A DNA stretch of 64,000 bases from JACVRW01 sp963812415 (GTDB lineage Bacteria; Actinomycetota; Thermoleophilia; Solirubrobacterales; Thermoleophilaceae), in NCBI GenBank assembly GCA_963812415.1, contig CAWEVH010000043.1, positions 62,001 to 126,000 on the forward strand, written 5' to 3'. Made by a program: the position numbers and the translations under genes. The notes beneath the pieces are model-generated. The model ran no database searches and was not told where the DNA came from. It saw only the letters and a list, made by a program, of their open reading frames with translations. Shown piece after piece: positions 1-7,519 of the stretch. Position 1 is the stretch's first letter. The number at the start of each line of letters is the position of its first letter.

Positions 1-87
1 TTGCAGGTCGGCCCCACTGCGCGGCAAAAGCTCGCGATTTGCAGCACGTTCTCGATTGTGCGTGCACTATCGCTAGTAATACCTGCC

Positions 88-1011
88 GTGCGCCGGCGTG
101 TCCTCCTCCTACTCGCGCTCGCGGCCGTACTCGGCGGCTGCCAGGAATCGGGCTTCGACGAGTCCAAGGAGACCGCGCGCCCGCTCAAGGTGCAGCACGC
201 GCTCGGCGACATCGGCGGCACCAAGGTGCCCGGCCAGGCCGAGCGGCCCGCCACGCTGACGACCGCTGCGCTCGACGATACCCTGGCGCTCGGCCTCGAG
301 CCGGTCTGGGCCAGCGTCCCGGGCGGGGAGCTGCCCGAGTACCTCCGCGCCGCGGCGCGCGGGATCGAGGTGGCGCCTCCCGTGACCCGCCTGGACACGG
401 CGGCACTCGAGGCGGCCGACCCCGACGTGATCCTTGCGAGCGTCCAGGCGCAGGAGCGGCTCTACCCCGAGCTCAGCCGCATCGCGCCGACGATCGCGAC
501 AGATGCCGGCGGCGCGGGCTGGCAGCTCAACCTGCGCCTCCACGGCGAGGCGCTCGGGCGCACGAACGACGCGGAGGAGCTCCTGATCGACTGGGACCGG
601 CGGGTTGGCGAGGCCCGCGCCGCGATCGGAGACGAGGCCGCCGCCCAGACCCGGGTGGCGGTGGTGCTCGTCACGCGCACCGGGCTGTTCGTGGCCGGGT
701 CGGACTCGTTCGCCGGCAAGGTGCTCGCCGAGCTCGGCGTCGAGGGGCCGGCGTCCGGGGAGGACGGCTCCGGCGAGCGGGAGCGGGTCTCCACCGCTGA
801 CGTCGGTGCCCTGCGCGCCGACCTGATGCTTCTCTCGGTGGCTCCCGGCGCCGAGGACGCGGCCGCGCGCCTCGAGCGGAGCCGCGCCTGGCGGGCGCTG
901 CCCGCGGTCCGCTCGGGGGCCGTCGAGCGGGTCGACGCCGGCACCTGGTGGTCGGGAGGCGGCATCCTCGCCGCCCGCGCAGCGCTCGCCGACGTGGAAC
1001 GCGCCCTCTAG
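88..1011 (+). CDS. ABC transporter substrate-binding lipoprotein (iron/siderophore type)
   Basis: Probable extracellular solute-binding lipoprotein of the FecB/TroA-like superfamily, which delivers ferric siderophore or a related metal complex to an ABC importer. I place the start at GTG 88 because it opens a lipoprotein signal (VRRRV, a Leu/Ala-rich core, then LGGCQ with the lipobox cysteine near residue 18). The frame stays open to the left edge, but the upstream residues look non-coding. The body carries the family pattern of two lobes joined by a long helix: an early block asking about the position of the substrate (residues about 65-110), PDVILAS, and a C-terminal segment ending in a helix after GTWWSGGG. 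No permease or ATPase is present in the window. The substrate is inferred from the family only. Confidence 0.75.
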   Translation: MRRRVLLLLALAAVLGGCQESGFDESKETARPLKVQHALGDIGGTKVPGQAERPATLTTAALDDTLALGLEPVWASVPGGELPEYLRAAARGIEVAPPVTRLDTAALEAADPDVILASVQAQERLYPELSRIAPTIATDAGGAGWQLNLRLHGEALGRTNDAEELLIDWDRRVGEARAAIGDEAAAQTRVAVVLVTRTGLFVAGSDSFAGKVLAELGVEGPASGEDGSGERERVSTADVGALRADLMLLSVAPGAEDAAARLERSRAWRALPAVRSGAVERVDAGTWWSGGGILAARAALADVERAL

Positions 1012-1068
1012 CCAGCGCGGGCCAGGGGTCCAGTTCGACCCCGTTTTGGCCGATCAGCAGAGAGAGAA

Positions 1069-2025
1069 ATGCCTGCTCAGCTCCTGCATGCCCTGTCGCG
1101 GCTCGCCGCGCGGCGCTTCGGCAGCTTCGCCGAGGCCGCGATGTCGGTCCTCGACCTGCTCGAGGCCGTGGCCCCCGCGACGCCGATCGTGCTCACCCAG
1201 GTCGACTGGGAGAGCGGCGAGTGCCGGGTGATCGACGCGCGGGGAGGCGACGCCGCCCGCGGGCTCTCGATCCCCCTCGCGCGCGAGGTCACCGCCGACG
1301 CCTCCGCGGTGGGCGAGCTTGTGGACGGCGAGGCGCTCGCCGCCCTCGGTCCGGGCCCCTGGGCGGCGGCCCCGCTCGACGCCGCCGACGGCCAGATCGT
1401 CGGCCTCCTGCTCGCCTCGGGCAGCGCCGGCGAGGCGCCGCCGCGCGAGCTCGCCCAGCTGCTGCTCCTGGCCGCCCGCCTCCTGTCCTACGAGTGGGAG
1501 AGCGTCTCCACCCGTGCCGAGCTGCGCCGGCTCGCGGAGCTTGCGCGCGACCGTAGCCGTACGGACGGGGTGACCGGGCTGCCCGACCGTCAGGCCCTGC
1601 TCGAGTCGATCGATCGCGAATGGGAGCTCTGCAAGCGCGGAACGGTCGACAGCTACCTCGTCGTCTGCCAGGTCCGCGAGCTCGCCGGCGTGACCGACCG
1701 CATCGGCGACGCGGCCGCAAACCTCCTGCTGAAGGAGGTCGCCGAGGTGCTCGCCGGCGGCGTGCGGCGCACCGACTACCTCGCGCGCGTGGGCGAGGAC
1801 AGATTCGCGGCCCTGCTCGTGGGCTGCAAGGGCCCCGACGGCGCCCGTGCCTTCGTGGCGCGCTTCGAACGGGCCCTCGAGCGGAGCGCCGACGCTCGGC
1901 CCGCCGCCGTCACGCTCGCCTACGGCATCCAGCCGCTCGCCGGCGCCGGCTCGGCGCGCGAGGCGCTCGAGCTGGCCGAGGACGACGCCCGCTCGGCGAG
2001 CGCGGCGCAGGAAAGCGCGGCATGA
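1069..2025 (+). CDS. GAF-like plus degenerate GGDEF domain protein
   Basis: 318 residues. The N-terminal half (about 1-150) looks like a small ligand-sensing (GAF-like) domain. The C-terminal half starts at DGVTGLPDRQALLESI, the usual opening of a GGDEF domain. The active-site loop reads GEDRF instead of GGDEF, so the protein is probably unable to make c-di-GMP. The inhibitory-site motif RxxD is kept at the usual distance (RRTD, then five residues, then GEDRF), so c-di-GMP binding remains possible. Its TGA stop overlaps the ATG of the next gene (ATGA, 2022-2025), so the two are probably translated together. Inference: a receptor or scaffold rather than an enzyme. The ribosome site is a weak purine run just before ATG 1069. 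Confidence 0.8.
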   Translation: MPAQLLHALSRLAARRFGSFAEAAMSVLDLLEAVAPATPIVLTQVDWESGECRVIDARGGDAARGLSIPLAREVTADASAVGELVDGEALAALGPGPWAAAPLDAADGQIVGLLLASGSAGEAPPRELAQLLLLAARLLSYEWESVSTRAELRRLAELARDRSRTDGVTGLPDRQALLESIDREWELCKRGTVDSYLVVCQVRELAGVTDRIGDAAANLLLKEVAEVLAGGVRRTDYLARVGEDRFAALLVGCKGPDGARAFVARFERALERSADARPAAVTLAYGIQPLAGAGSAREALELAEDDARSASAAQESAA

Positions 2026-4769
2026 GCGCCGATCCGCTGGCGGACCCGCTGGCGAGCGCCGTGCCGGGTGGCAGCCTGTCCGGGGCGGGCGTCACCTCGC
2101 CCTCCCTGTCGGGCGCGGGCGGGCGCTTCCTCAGCGACATCGTGGTCGAGCTCGGCTTCGTCGATCCCGAGGTGGCCGAGGAGGCCGTCCACGCGGGGCG
2201 CCGCCCGGGGTACACGCCCGAGCGGGTGCTGCTCGAATCGGGCGCGATCACCGAGGACCAGCTGTCGCGGGCGCTCGCCGAACGCTACGGGCTCGACCAC
2301 ATCGACCTGTCGGAGTTCGCGGTGGACGACTCGGCGGCCGGCCTGCTGCGCGAGCACGCCGCCAGGCGCTACCAGGCCGTGCCCGTGGGGTTCACCGACG
2401 AGGGCACGCTGATCGTTGCGGTCTCCGACCCCGCGGACTCGCTCGGACTCACCGACATCGCCGTGATGACGAAGCTGGCCGTGCGACCGGCCGTGGCGTC
2501 GCGCAGCCAGATCGACGGGCTGCTCGACACGCTCCACTTCATGGAGGAGCCGGTCGTCCCGGGACCGCAGACGATCGGGACGGTGATCGTTCCCCCCGAG
2601 GAGGAGGCGAGCGACGAGGGCACCCAGGCGCTCCGAATCGCCCCCCTGCCTCGCACGCCCGCGGCTGTTACCGACGGCCGCGTCGAGGAGCTCGAGCGCG
2701 AGCTCGCCGAGACCAAAGAGGCCCTCGCCGACGCCCGCGCCGAGCACGAGAGCGCGCTGGCCGAGCTCCGCAGCGCACACGACGAGGCCCTCCGCGAGAC
2801 CCGCACGGCGGCCGACCGCCAGGTCGCGAAGGCCGAGGCAGAGCACGACGGGGCGCTCGCGGACCTGAAGGGGGCGCACGAGCTGGCCCTGGCCGACGAG
2901 CGCGCGCGTAGGACCGCCGAGCTCGAGAGCGAGCGGGGCCGGACGGGCAGCGCGATCGACGCCGAGCGGGAGCGCCACCAGAAGGAGCTCGAGGCACTGC
3001 GCGTACGGAGCGAGCAGGTGCTCGAGGACGAGCGCGCCGCCGCGGCAAAGGAGCTGGAGCGCGAGCGCGAGCGCCAGGAGCAAGTGCTCGCCGAGGAGCA
3101 GGCCCGGAGTGCGGAGAAGCTCGAGCTGGAGGCGGCCCGGCAGGCGAGCGAGCTCGAAGCCGTGACGGCCAAGCACGCCGCCGAGATCGAGGCCGAGCGC
3201 GCCCGCGCGGAGCAGAGGCTGGCCGGCGCCCAGGCCGCGACGACCCGCGAGGTCGAGGCAGCGCGGGCCGAGGCCGCCCAGGCCCTCGAGGAGCGGCTGG
3301 AGCAAACCCTCGAGGCCGAGCGCGCCGCCCAGGCCGAGAAGGCCGGCGAGCTGCGCGACCGGCTCGCGACCGAGCAGGCTCGCGCGGAGGAGCTCGCGGC
3401 CCGCCTCGACGAGGTTTCCGGCGACAGCGAGCAGGTGGCCGTCCTCGGGCAAAGGCTCGAGCGGGCCGAGGCCAGCCTGCGTGAGGCGCGCGAGTCCGCG
3501 ACTCAGGACGCCGAGGAGACCGCCCGCGCCGCCGCCGAGGCGCTCGAGGAGGCCAAGGCCGCCTCTGCGGCAGAGCTCGAGCGGGAGCGCGCCGCGCACG
3601 CCGAGAGCGTCGGCGAGCTGCGCGATCGGCTTGCGAGCGAGAGCGCACGCGTCGAGGAGCTCGAGGCGGGCGTCGCAGAGCTCGAGGCCCGTCTGGCGCA
3701 GACACCCGACCACAGCGAGCAGCTGGCCGTCCTCGAGCAGAAGCTCGAGCAGGCCGAGGCCAGCCTGCGTGAGACGCGCGAGTCCGCTGCTCGAGACGCC
3801 GAGGAGACCGCCCGCGCCGCCGCCGAGGCACTCGACGAGGCCAAGGCCGCCGCCGCGGCCGAGCTCGACCAGGCCCTCGCCGAGATCGAGCGGCTCCGCG
3901 GCGAGCTCGAGCTGCTGACCGAGGCCGACCGGCGCGCCGAGGAGGCGCGCGCGGCCTTGACGGAGCTGCGGGAGGAGAGCGAGCGGCAGGCGGAGCTCCA
4001 CTCGCTGATCGAGCGCGACCTCGGCACCGAGCTGCGGGCGACCCGCGAGCGGAACGAGGTGCTGGAGAGCCGGCTCCAGGACATGCAGCAGAAGATCGCC
4101 GACGCGACCAAGGCGTTCGAGGCGATGGGCTCCGCCGAGCGCCGGCTGACCGAGATCGCCGCCAGCTTCCCGCGCGCCGACACGCCGACCGCGCCGACGA
4201 CCAGCCCGCCGGCTAGGAGCTACAGCCGGCGCCTAGCCCGCGCGGGCGAGCAGGCGCTCATCACCCGCGAGCGTCGTGCTCGTGGCGGCGCCGATCTCGA
4301 CCTCGGTGAGATCGCCGGGTGCTGCGACGCCCGTGAAGTTCACGGTCTTGTTGTGGCGGATCCGGCCCCGGAGCTTGGAGGGATCGGTTCGCGACGGGCC
4401 CTCCACCAGCACCTCCATGGTGCGACCGACGAAGCGCTGCGCGCGCTCGGTCGCGTGGTGCTGCACCAGATCCACCAGGCGCCCCATGCGCTCGCGCGAG
4501 ACCTCGTGAGGGAGCTGGCCGTCGAGCGTGGCGGCCTCCGTCTCGCGACGCGGCGAGTAGATGAAGGTGAAGGCCGAGTCGTAGCCCACACGGTCGACGA
4601 CGTCGAGCGTCTCGGCGAAGTCCTCCTCGGTCTCCCCGGGGAAGCCCACGATGATGTCGGTCGTGAGCGCGCAGTCCGGCACCAGCTCGCGGATCATCGC
4701 CACTCGGTCGAGGTAGCGCTCCCGGTTGTAGGTCCGGCGCATCGCCTTCAGGATCCGGCTCGAGCCTGA
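2022..4769 (+). CDS. MshEN-like domain protein with very long coiled coil
   Basis: Starts at ATG 2022 inside the stop of the GGDEF gene. Residues about 40-175 resemble the N-terminal domain of type II secretion/pilus ATPases (MshEN/GspE-N), with two helical repeats, one reading LLESGAITEDQLSRALAERY, followed by the VPV...VAVSDP...D fold. No ATPase domain follows. Instead residues about 220-710 are an almost unbroken Glu/Ala/Arg heptad coiled coil with internal repeats, then a Pro/Thr tail. The literal frame continues to 4769, antisense to miaB, and residues past about 730 look like shadow sequence. A TAG one frame away at 4214-4216 is the likelier natural end. MshEN domains can bind c-di-GMP, but the canonical RLG signatures are weak here. 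Function unknown; a scaffold linked to the upstream GGDEF protein is an inference. Confidence 0.65.
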   Translation: MSADPLADPLASAVPGGSLSGAGVTSPSLSGAGGRFLSDIVVELGFVDPEVAEEAVHAGRRPGYTPERVLLESGAITEDQLSRALAERYGLDHIDLSEFAVDDSAAGLLREHAARRYQAVPVGFTDEGTLIVAVSDPADSLGLTDIAVMTKLAVRPAVASRSQIDGLLDTLHFMEEPVVPGPQTIGTVIVPPEEEASDEGTQALRIAPLPRTPAAVTDGRVEELERELAETKEALADARAEHESALAELRSAHDEALRETRTAADRQVAKAEAEHDGALADLKGAHELALADERARRTAELESERGRTGSAIDAERERHQKELEALRVRSEQVLEDERAAAAKELERERERQEQVLAEEQARSAEKLELEAARQASELEAVTAKHAAEIEAERARAEQRLAGAQAATTREVEAARAEAAQALEERLEQTLEAERAAQAEKAGELRDRLATEQARAEELAARLDEVSGDSEQVAVLGQRLERAEASLREARESATQDAEETARAAAEALEEAKAASAAELERERAAHAESVGELRDRLASESARVEELEAGVAELEARLAQTPDHSEQLAVLEQKLEQAEASLRETRESAARDAEETARAAAEALDEAKAAAAAELDQALAEIERLRGELELLTEADRRAEEARAALTELREESERQAELHSLIERDLGTELRATRERNEVLESRLQDMQQKIADATKAFEAMGSAERRLTEIAASFPRADTPTAPTTSPPARSYSRRLARAGEQALITRERRARGGADLDLGEIAGCCDAREVHGLVVADPAPELGGIGSRRALHQHLHGATDEALRALGRVVLHQIHQAPHALARDLVRELAVERGGLRLATRRVDEGEGRVVAHTVDDVERLGEVLLGLPGEAHDDVGRERAVRHQLADHRHSVEVALPVVGPAHRLQDPARA

Positions 4770-5552
4770 CTGCAGGGGCAGGTGGATGTGCTCGCACACG
4801 CCGGCGAGCTCGGCGTGGGCCGCGATCACGTCCTCGCGGATGTCCTTCGGATGCGGGCTCGTGTAGCGGATGCGCTCCACGCCGTCCACCCCGTCGACCA
4901 TCGCGAGCAGCTCCGCGAACGTCGTCTTCCCGCCCTTCGGGAGGTCGCGCCCGTAGGAGCAGACGTTCTGCCCGAGCAGCGTCACCTCCTTCACCCCCTC
5001 GACCGCCACCTGCTCGACCTCGGCCACGATCTCCGCCGCCGGCCGCGACACCTCGCGGCCGCGGGTGGAGGGGACGATGCAGTACGAGCAGGCGCAGTTG
5101 CAGCCCACCGAGATCTGCACCCAGGCCTGGTGCTCGCGCTCGCGCTTCATCGGGAGATGGCCCGTGAAGCCCTCGAACTCGAAGAAGCCCTGCGCGCTCA
5201 GGCTGTCACTCGTGAGGAACTCGGCCAGCTTGTGCACCTGGCCGGGGCCGAAGGCCACGTCCACGAACGGGAACATCTCGAACACCCGCTCCTTCATCGA
5301 CTGCGACCAGCAGCCGCCGATCCCGATCACGCGGCCCGGTTGCTCGGCCTTCAGCCGCTTGGCCTCGCCGAGGTGGCCCAGGAGCCGGTTGTCGGCCTTC
5401 TCCCTGATCGAGCAGGTGTTGAAGAGGATCAGGTCGGCGCCGTCACGCCCGGGCGCCTCCCGGTAGCCGAGCGACTCGAGCATGCCCTTCATCCGCTCCG
5501 AGTCGTGCTCGTTCATCTGGCACCCGAAGGTGGTGAGGTGGTAGCTCTTCAC
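4233..5552 (-). CDS. miaB: tRNA-2-methylthio-N6-dimethylallyladenosine synthase MiaB
   Basis: Radical-SAM methylthiotransferase that adds the 2-methylthio group to i6A37 of tRNAs reading U-starting codons. The N-terminal UPF0004 domain has its three cluster cysteines (FGCQMN, FNTCSIR, GIGGCWSQ). The radical-SAM motif is GCNCACSYCIVP (CxxxCxxC, with an extra Cys inside), and a TRAM domain closes the protein (about 375-439). The FGCQMN N-terminus and overall length favour MiaB over MtaB or RimO. The stop is only 17 bases from the out-of-frame TAG that probably ends the convergent coiled-coil gene. miaB downstream of recA-recX is a common actinobacterial order, but here other genes intervene. 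Confidence 0.95.
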   Translation of the reverse strand: MKSYHLTTFGCQMNEHDSERMKGMLESLGYREAPGRDGADLILFNTCSIREKADNRLLGHLGEAKRLKAEQPGRVIGIGGCWSQSMKERVFEMFPFVDVAFGPGQVHKLAEFLTSDSLSAQGFFEFEGFTGHLPMKREREHQAWVQISVGCNCACSYCIVPSTRGREVSRPAAEIVAEVEQVAVEGVKEVTLLGQNVCSYGRDLPKGGKTTFAELLAMVDGVDGVERIRYTSPHPKDIREDVIAAHAELAGVCEHIHLPLQSGSSRILKAMRRTYNRERYLDRVAMIRELVPDCALTTDIIVGFPGETEEDFAETLDVVDRVGYDSAFTFIYSPRRETEAATLDGQLPHEVSRERMGRLVDLVQHHATERAQRFVGRTMEVLVEGPSRTDPSKLRGRIRHNKTVNFTGVAAPGDLTEVEIGAATSTTLAGDERLLARAG

Positions 5553-5592
5553 GCCCGGCCGAGGATAGCCTTCGCCTGCGTCGGGACGGGCC

Positions 5593-6228
5593 TCAGAGGC
5601 ACGGCTGGATGGCGAGGCGTCCGAGCTCGAAGGCGTCGTCGAGGCCCAGCACCGCGCCCTGGTGGCCGGCGCGCCAGCGTTCGGCGGCTTGGGTGCCGAC
5701 GAGGAAGTGCACGTGGCAGCAGAACGAGCCAGTGATGTCTTCGGGGGAGGCCGCTTCGGGTGGTGGGAACGACACGGCTAGCGGCCGTGGCTCGGCGCTG
5801 CTGATCTTGTCGGGGTCCACGGTGAGTCGGACGGCCGCGCTGGTGATCGGGCACCGTGATCGCACGTGTGCAGACTGACCGAGGAGCGCCGGCAGGAAGA
5901 GCGTGTCCCATGCGCACCAGGTGTGCAGGCGGCGTCCCCCGACTTCGAAGGCGTGGGCTGTCGGTCGCAGGCTGAGCCCGCCGAACGCCACGACGCGGGC
6001 CTTGTCGTCGCGCTCGACGTTCGGCCAGCGGCGGAGGGTCGCGATCACCTCGCTCTCGCCGCGGTCGGCGGCCGCGGCGAGATCTGTCGCCGACACCGGC
6101 CGGCCGAGGGCGAGTTGGCGCAGCAGCGCGCGAGCGAGGGGCGCGTCCTCGCAGCCGGGGAACGTGCCGGCCACCGAGTCGGCGATCGATCGAAGGTCGC
6201 CGTGCGCGACCGGCGATCCGTCGGTCAT
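5593..6228 (-). CDS. merB: Alkylmercury lyase MerB
   Basis: Organomercurial lyase that cleaves the carbon-mercury bond. The catalytic set is visible: WCAWD contains the Cys and Asp equivalent to Cys96/Asp99 of the plasmid enzyme, and SFCCHVHF contains the second catalytic Cys (equivalent to Cys159). The N-terminal part is a short helical domain (PVSATDLAAAADRGESEV), as in the family. I chose ATG 6228 because it overlaps the regulator stop (ATGA, 6225-6228); a longer start at 6258 is possible. It lies in one transcript behind the ArsR-type regulator. No merA, merT or merP is in the window, so the released Hg(II) must be handled elsewhere. Confidence 0.9.
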   Translation of the reverse strand: MTDGSPVAHGDLRSIADSVAGTFPGCEDAPLARALLRQLALGRPVSATDLAAAADRGESEVIATLRRWPNVERDDKARVVAFGGLSLRPTAHAFEVGGRRLHTWCAWDTLFLPALLGQSAHVRSRCPITSAAVRLTVDPDKISSAEPRPLAVSFPPPEAASPEDITGSFCCHVHFLVGTQAAERWRAGHQGAVLGLDDAFELGRLAIQPCL

Positions 6229-6599
6229 CGGATGCTCGCTGCGTCCACGCGCCGGCATGTGGCGACGTGCTCAGCGTTGTCGGCCAGCAGCGCCCGGCCG
6301 AGCGCGAGCAGCTCAACCACTCGCGCGTCGGCAACGCGGTAGAAGACGCTGGGGTGCCGACGCTCGCGCTGCGCGAAGCCGCACCAGCGCAGGCAGGCGA
6401 GATGGTTGGAGATCTTCGGCTGCGACTCGCCGAGGCGCCGCGCGAGTTCGCCGACCGACAGCTCACCGTTCTCATGGAGCAGTTCCAGCAGCCGCACGCG
6501 CGTCGGGTCAGAGAGCACCCTGAAGTACTTCGCCACCAGGTCGGATTCGGCCGGCGTGTCGGGCAACCGGAACGGCGTCTCGAGCGACGGGCGCGGCAT
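6225..6599 (-). CDS. ArsR/SmtB-family metalloregulator (organomercury cassette)
   Basis: 124-residue winged-helix repressor of the ArsR family. The domain runs from ESDLVAKYFRVLSDPTRVRLL through SVGELARRLGESQPKISNHL (recognition helix) to FYRVADARVVELL. It contains a Cys pair in ACLRWCGF inside the DNA-binding region plus a later Cys (ATCRRV), which are candidate thiol ligands for mercury. Start ATG 6599; an in-frame GTG lies immediately before it. It is followed by merB with an ATGA overlap and diverges from the thioredoxin-like gene at 6645. A perfect palindrome lies just upstream and is the likely operator. The inducer being Hg or organomercury is inferred from the context. Confidence 0.87.
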   Translation of the reverse strand: MPRPSLETPFRLPDTPAESDLVAKYFRVLSDPTRVRLLELLHENGELSVGELARRLGESQPKISNHLACLRWCGFAQRERRHPSVFYRVADARVVELLALGRALLADNAEHVATCRRVDAASIR

Positions 6600-6611
6600 C
6601 ACCAGGCACGG

Positions 6612-6629
6612 TATCACTCGGGAGTGATA
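6612..6629. promoter_or_regulatory. Perfect palindrome, probable ArsR-type operator
   Basis: TATCACTC-GG-GAGTGATA: two perfect 8-bp arms around a 2-bp spacer, between the divergent starts of the ArsR-type regulator (6599) and the thioredoxin-like gene (6645). The position, symmetry and AT content against a GC-rich background fit a dimeric repressor site controlling both directions. Confidence 0.7.
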
Positions 6630-6644
6630 TAGCTTCCGACGACA

Positions 6645-7019
6645 ATGGAGATCGAACTCCTGTACTTCGATGGCTGCCCAAGCCATGAGGCGTTCCTGCC
6701 GCGGCTGACCGAACTGCTTGCCCAGGCCGGAGTGACCGCGCCCGTACACGAGCGCCGCGTCGAGTCCGACGCTGCGGCCCAGCGCGAGCGGTTCCTCGGC
6801 TCGCCGACGCTACGCGTCGACGGTGTCGACGTCGAGCCGGGCGCCGACGAGCGCACCGACTACGGCTTCAAGTGCCGCCTGTACCCCACCAACGAGGGAC
6901 TTCGGGGCACGCCCCGTGACGAGTGGGTGCTCGCCGCCGCCCGGCGCGCTCACCCAGTCCGGGACGTGTCAGCCCAGGCGGCGCTGCCGGGCGCCACGCG
7001 CTCGGCCAGTCCCGGATAG
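6645..7019 (+). CDS. Thioredoxin-like protein of mercury-resistance cassette
   Basis: 124 residues beginning MEIELLYFDGCPSHE, a thioredoxin-fold opening with a CPSH motif in place of CxxC. Conserved pieces follow: GSPTLRVDGVDVEPG and YGFKCRLYP. Proteins of this type occur next to merB and mercury regulators in actinobacteria and are thought to bind or pass mercury; that role is from family context, not demonstrated. It diverges from the ArsR-type gene across a palindromic operator. The last 24 residues lie over the end of the convergent gene at 6950 (70-base overlap), so the true C-terminus may be affected by a nearby indel. Confidence 0.72.
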   Translation: MEIELLYFDGCPSHEAFLPRLTELLAQAGVTAPVHERRVESDAAAQRERFLGSPTLRVDGVDVEPGADERTDYGFKCRLYPTNEGLRGTPRDEWVLAAARRAHPVRDVSAQAALPGATRSASPG

Positions 7020-7519
7020 CGAGTCACGAAGCCCGCCTCGTCGAGCTCGAGCAGCGCGCTGAACTCGTGGTCGAGTCCCACGTAGCGCACGACGCCCTCG
7101 CCGGCCGGCTCGTAGCGCTGCTCAGAGCGCGACACCACGAGGTCGGGCACCGACACCCAGGCCATCACGTGGTCGGCGGGCTCCCCGCCCAGGCGGGCCG
7201 CCGGCATGAAGTTCGTGAGCGGCGAGAGGGCCAGGTCGCAGTCGAGCGCACCCTCGACCTCACCCACGACACGGTCGTCCGCCGTCCAGACGCCGTCCTC
7301 GCGGCGTTCGAGCAGGAGCCGGCGCAGCCCGCCGGCCGTCAGCGCCGACAGCTCGAGCGAGCGAGTGACGAGCGCGGCATCGGTCCGCAGCCGGTAGTCG
7401 ACCCGGTAGCCGGCGCCGATCTGAACCCCATGCGCGGTCAGCCCCCGCTCATCGCGATCGACGAGTGCGCTCTCGGCCCGCCACTCGTCGAGCCCGCGCC
7501 AGGTGAGCAGCGTGCTCAT
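6950..7519 (-). CDS. Putative glycolipid-binding family protein (PF06475-like)
   Basis: 189 residues resembling the DUF1089/putative glycolipid-binding family: WRGLDEWRAESA at the start, YRVDYRLRTDAALVTRS, then LDCDLALSPLTNFMPA and WVSVPDLVVSRSEQRYE. No signal peptide is seen, so it is probably cytosolic. Its ATG overlaps the stop of rny (ATGA, 7516-7519), so it is expressed with RNase Y. The molecular role of the family is not established. Confidence 0.75.
   Translation of the reverse strand: MSTLLTWRGLDEWRAESALVDRDERGLTAHGVQIGAGYRVDYRLRTDAALVTRSLELSALTAGGLRRLLLERREDGVWTADDRVVGEVEGALDCDLALSPLTNFMPAARLGGEPADHVMAWVSVPDLVVSRSEQRYEPAGEGVVRYVGLDHEFSALLELDEAGFVTRYPGLAERVAPGSAAWADTSRTG

Noticed and set aside
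1..87. N-terminal extension of the first gene
   Set aside because: The lipoprotein signal begins at 88. Upstream residues look random and no ribosome site precedes the frame start.
1920..4001. Minus-strand 693-residue Leu/Gly-rich frame opposite the coiled-coil gene
   Set aside because: It is the antisense of Glu/Ala/Arg heptads. The composition is unnatural and it overlaps a well-supported plus-strand gene completely.
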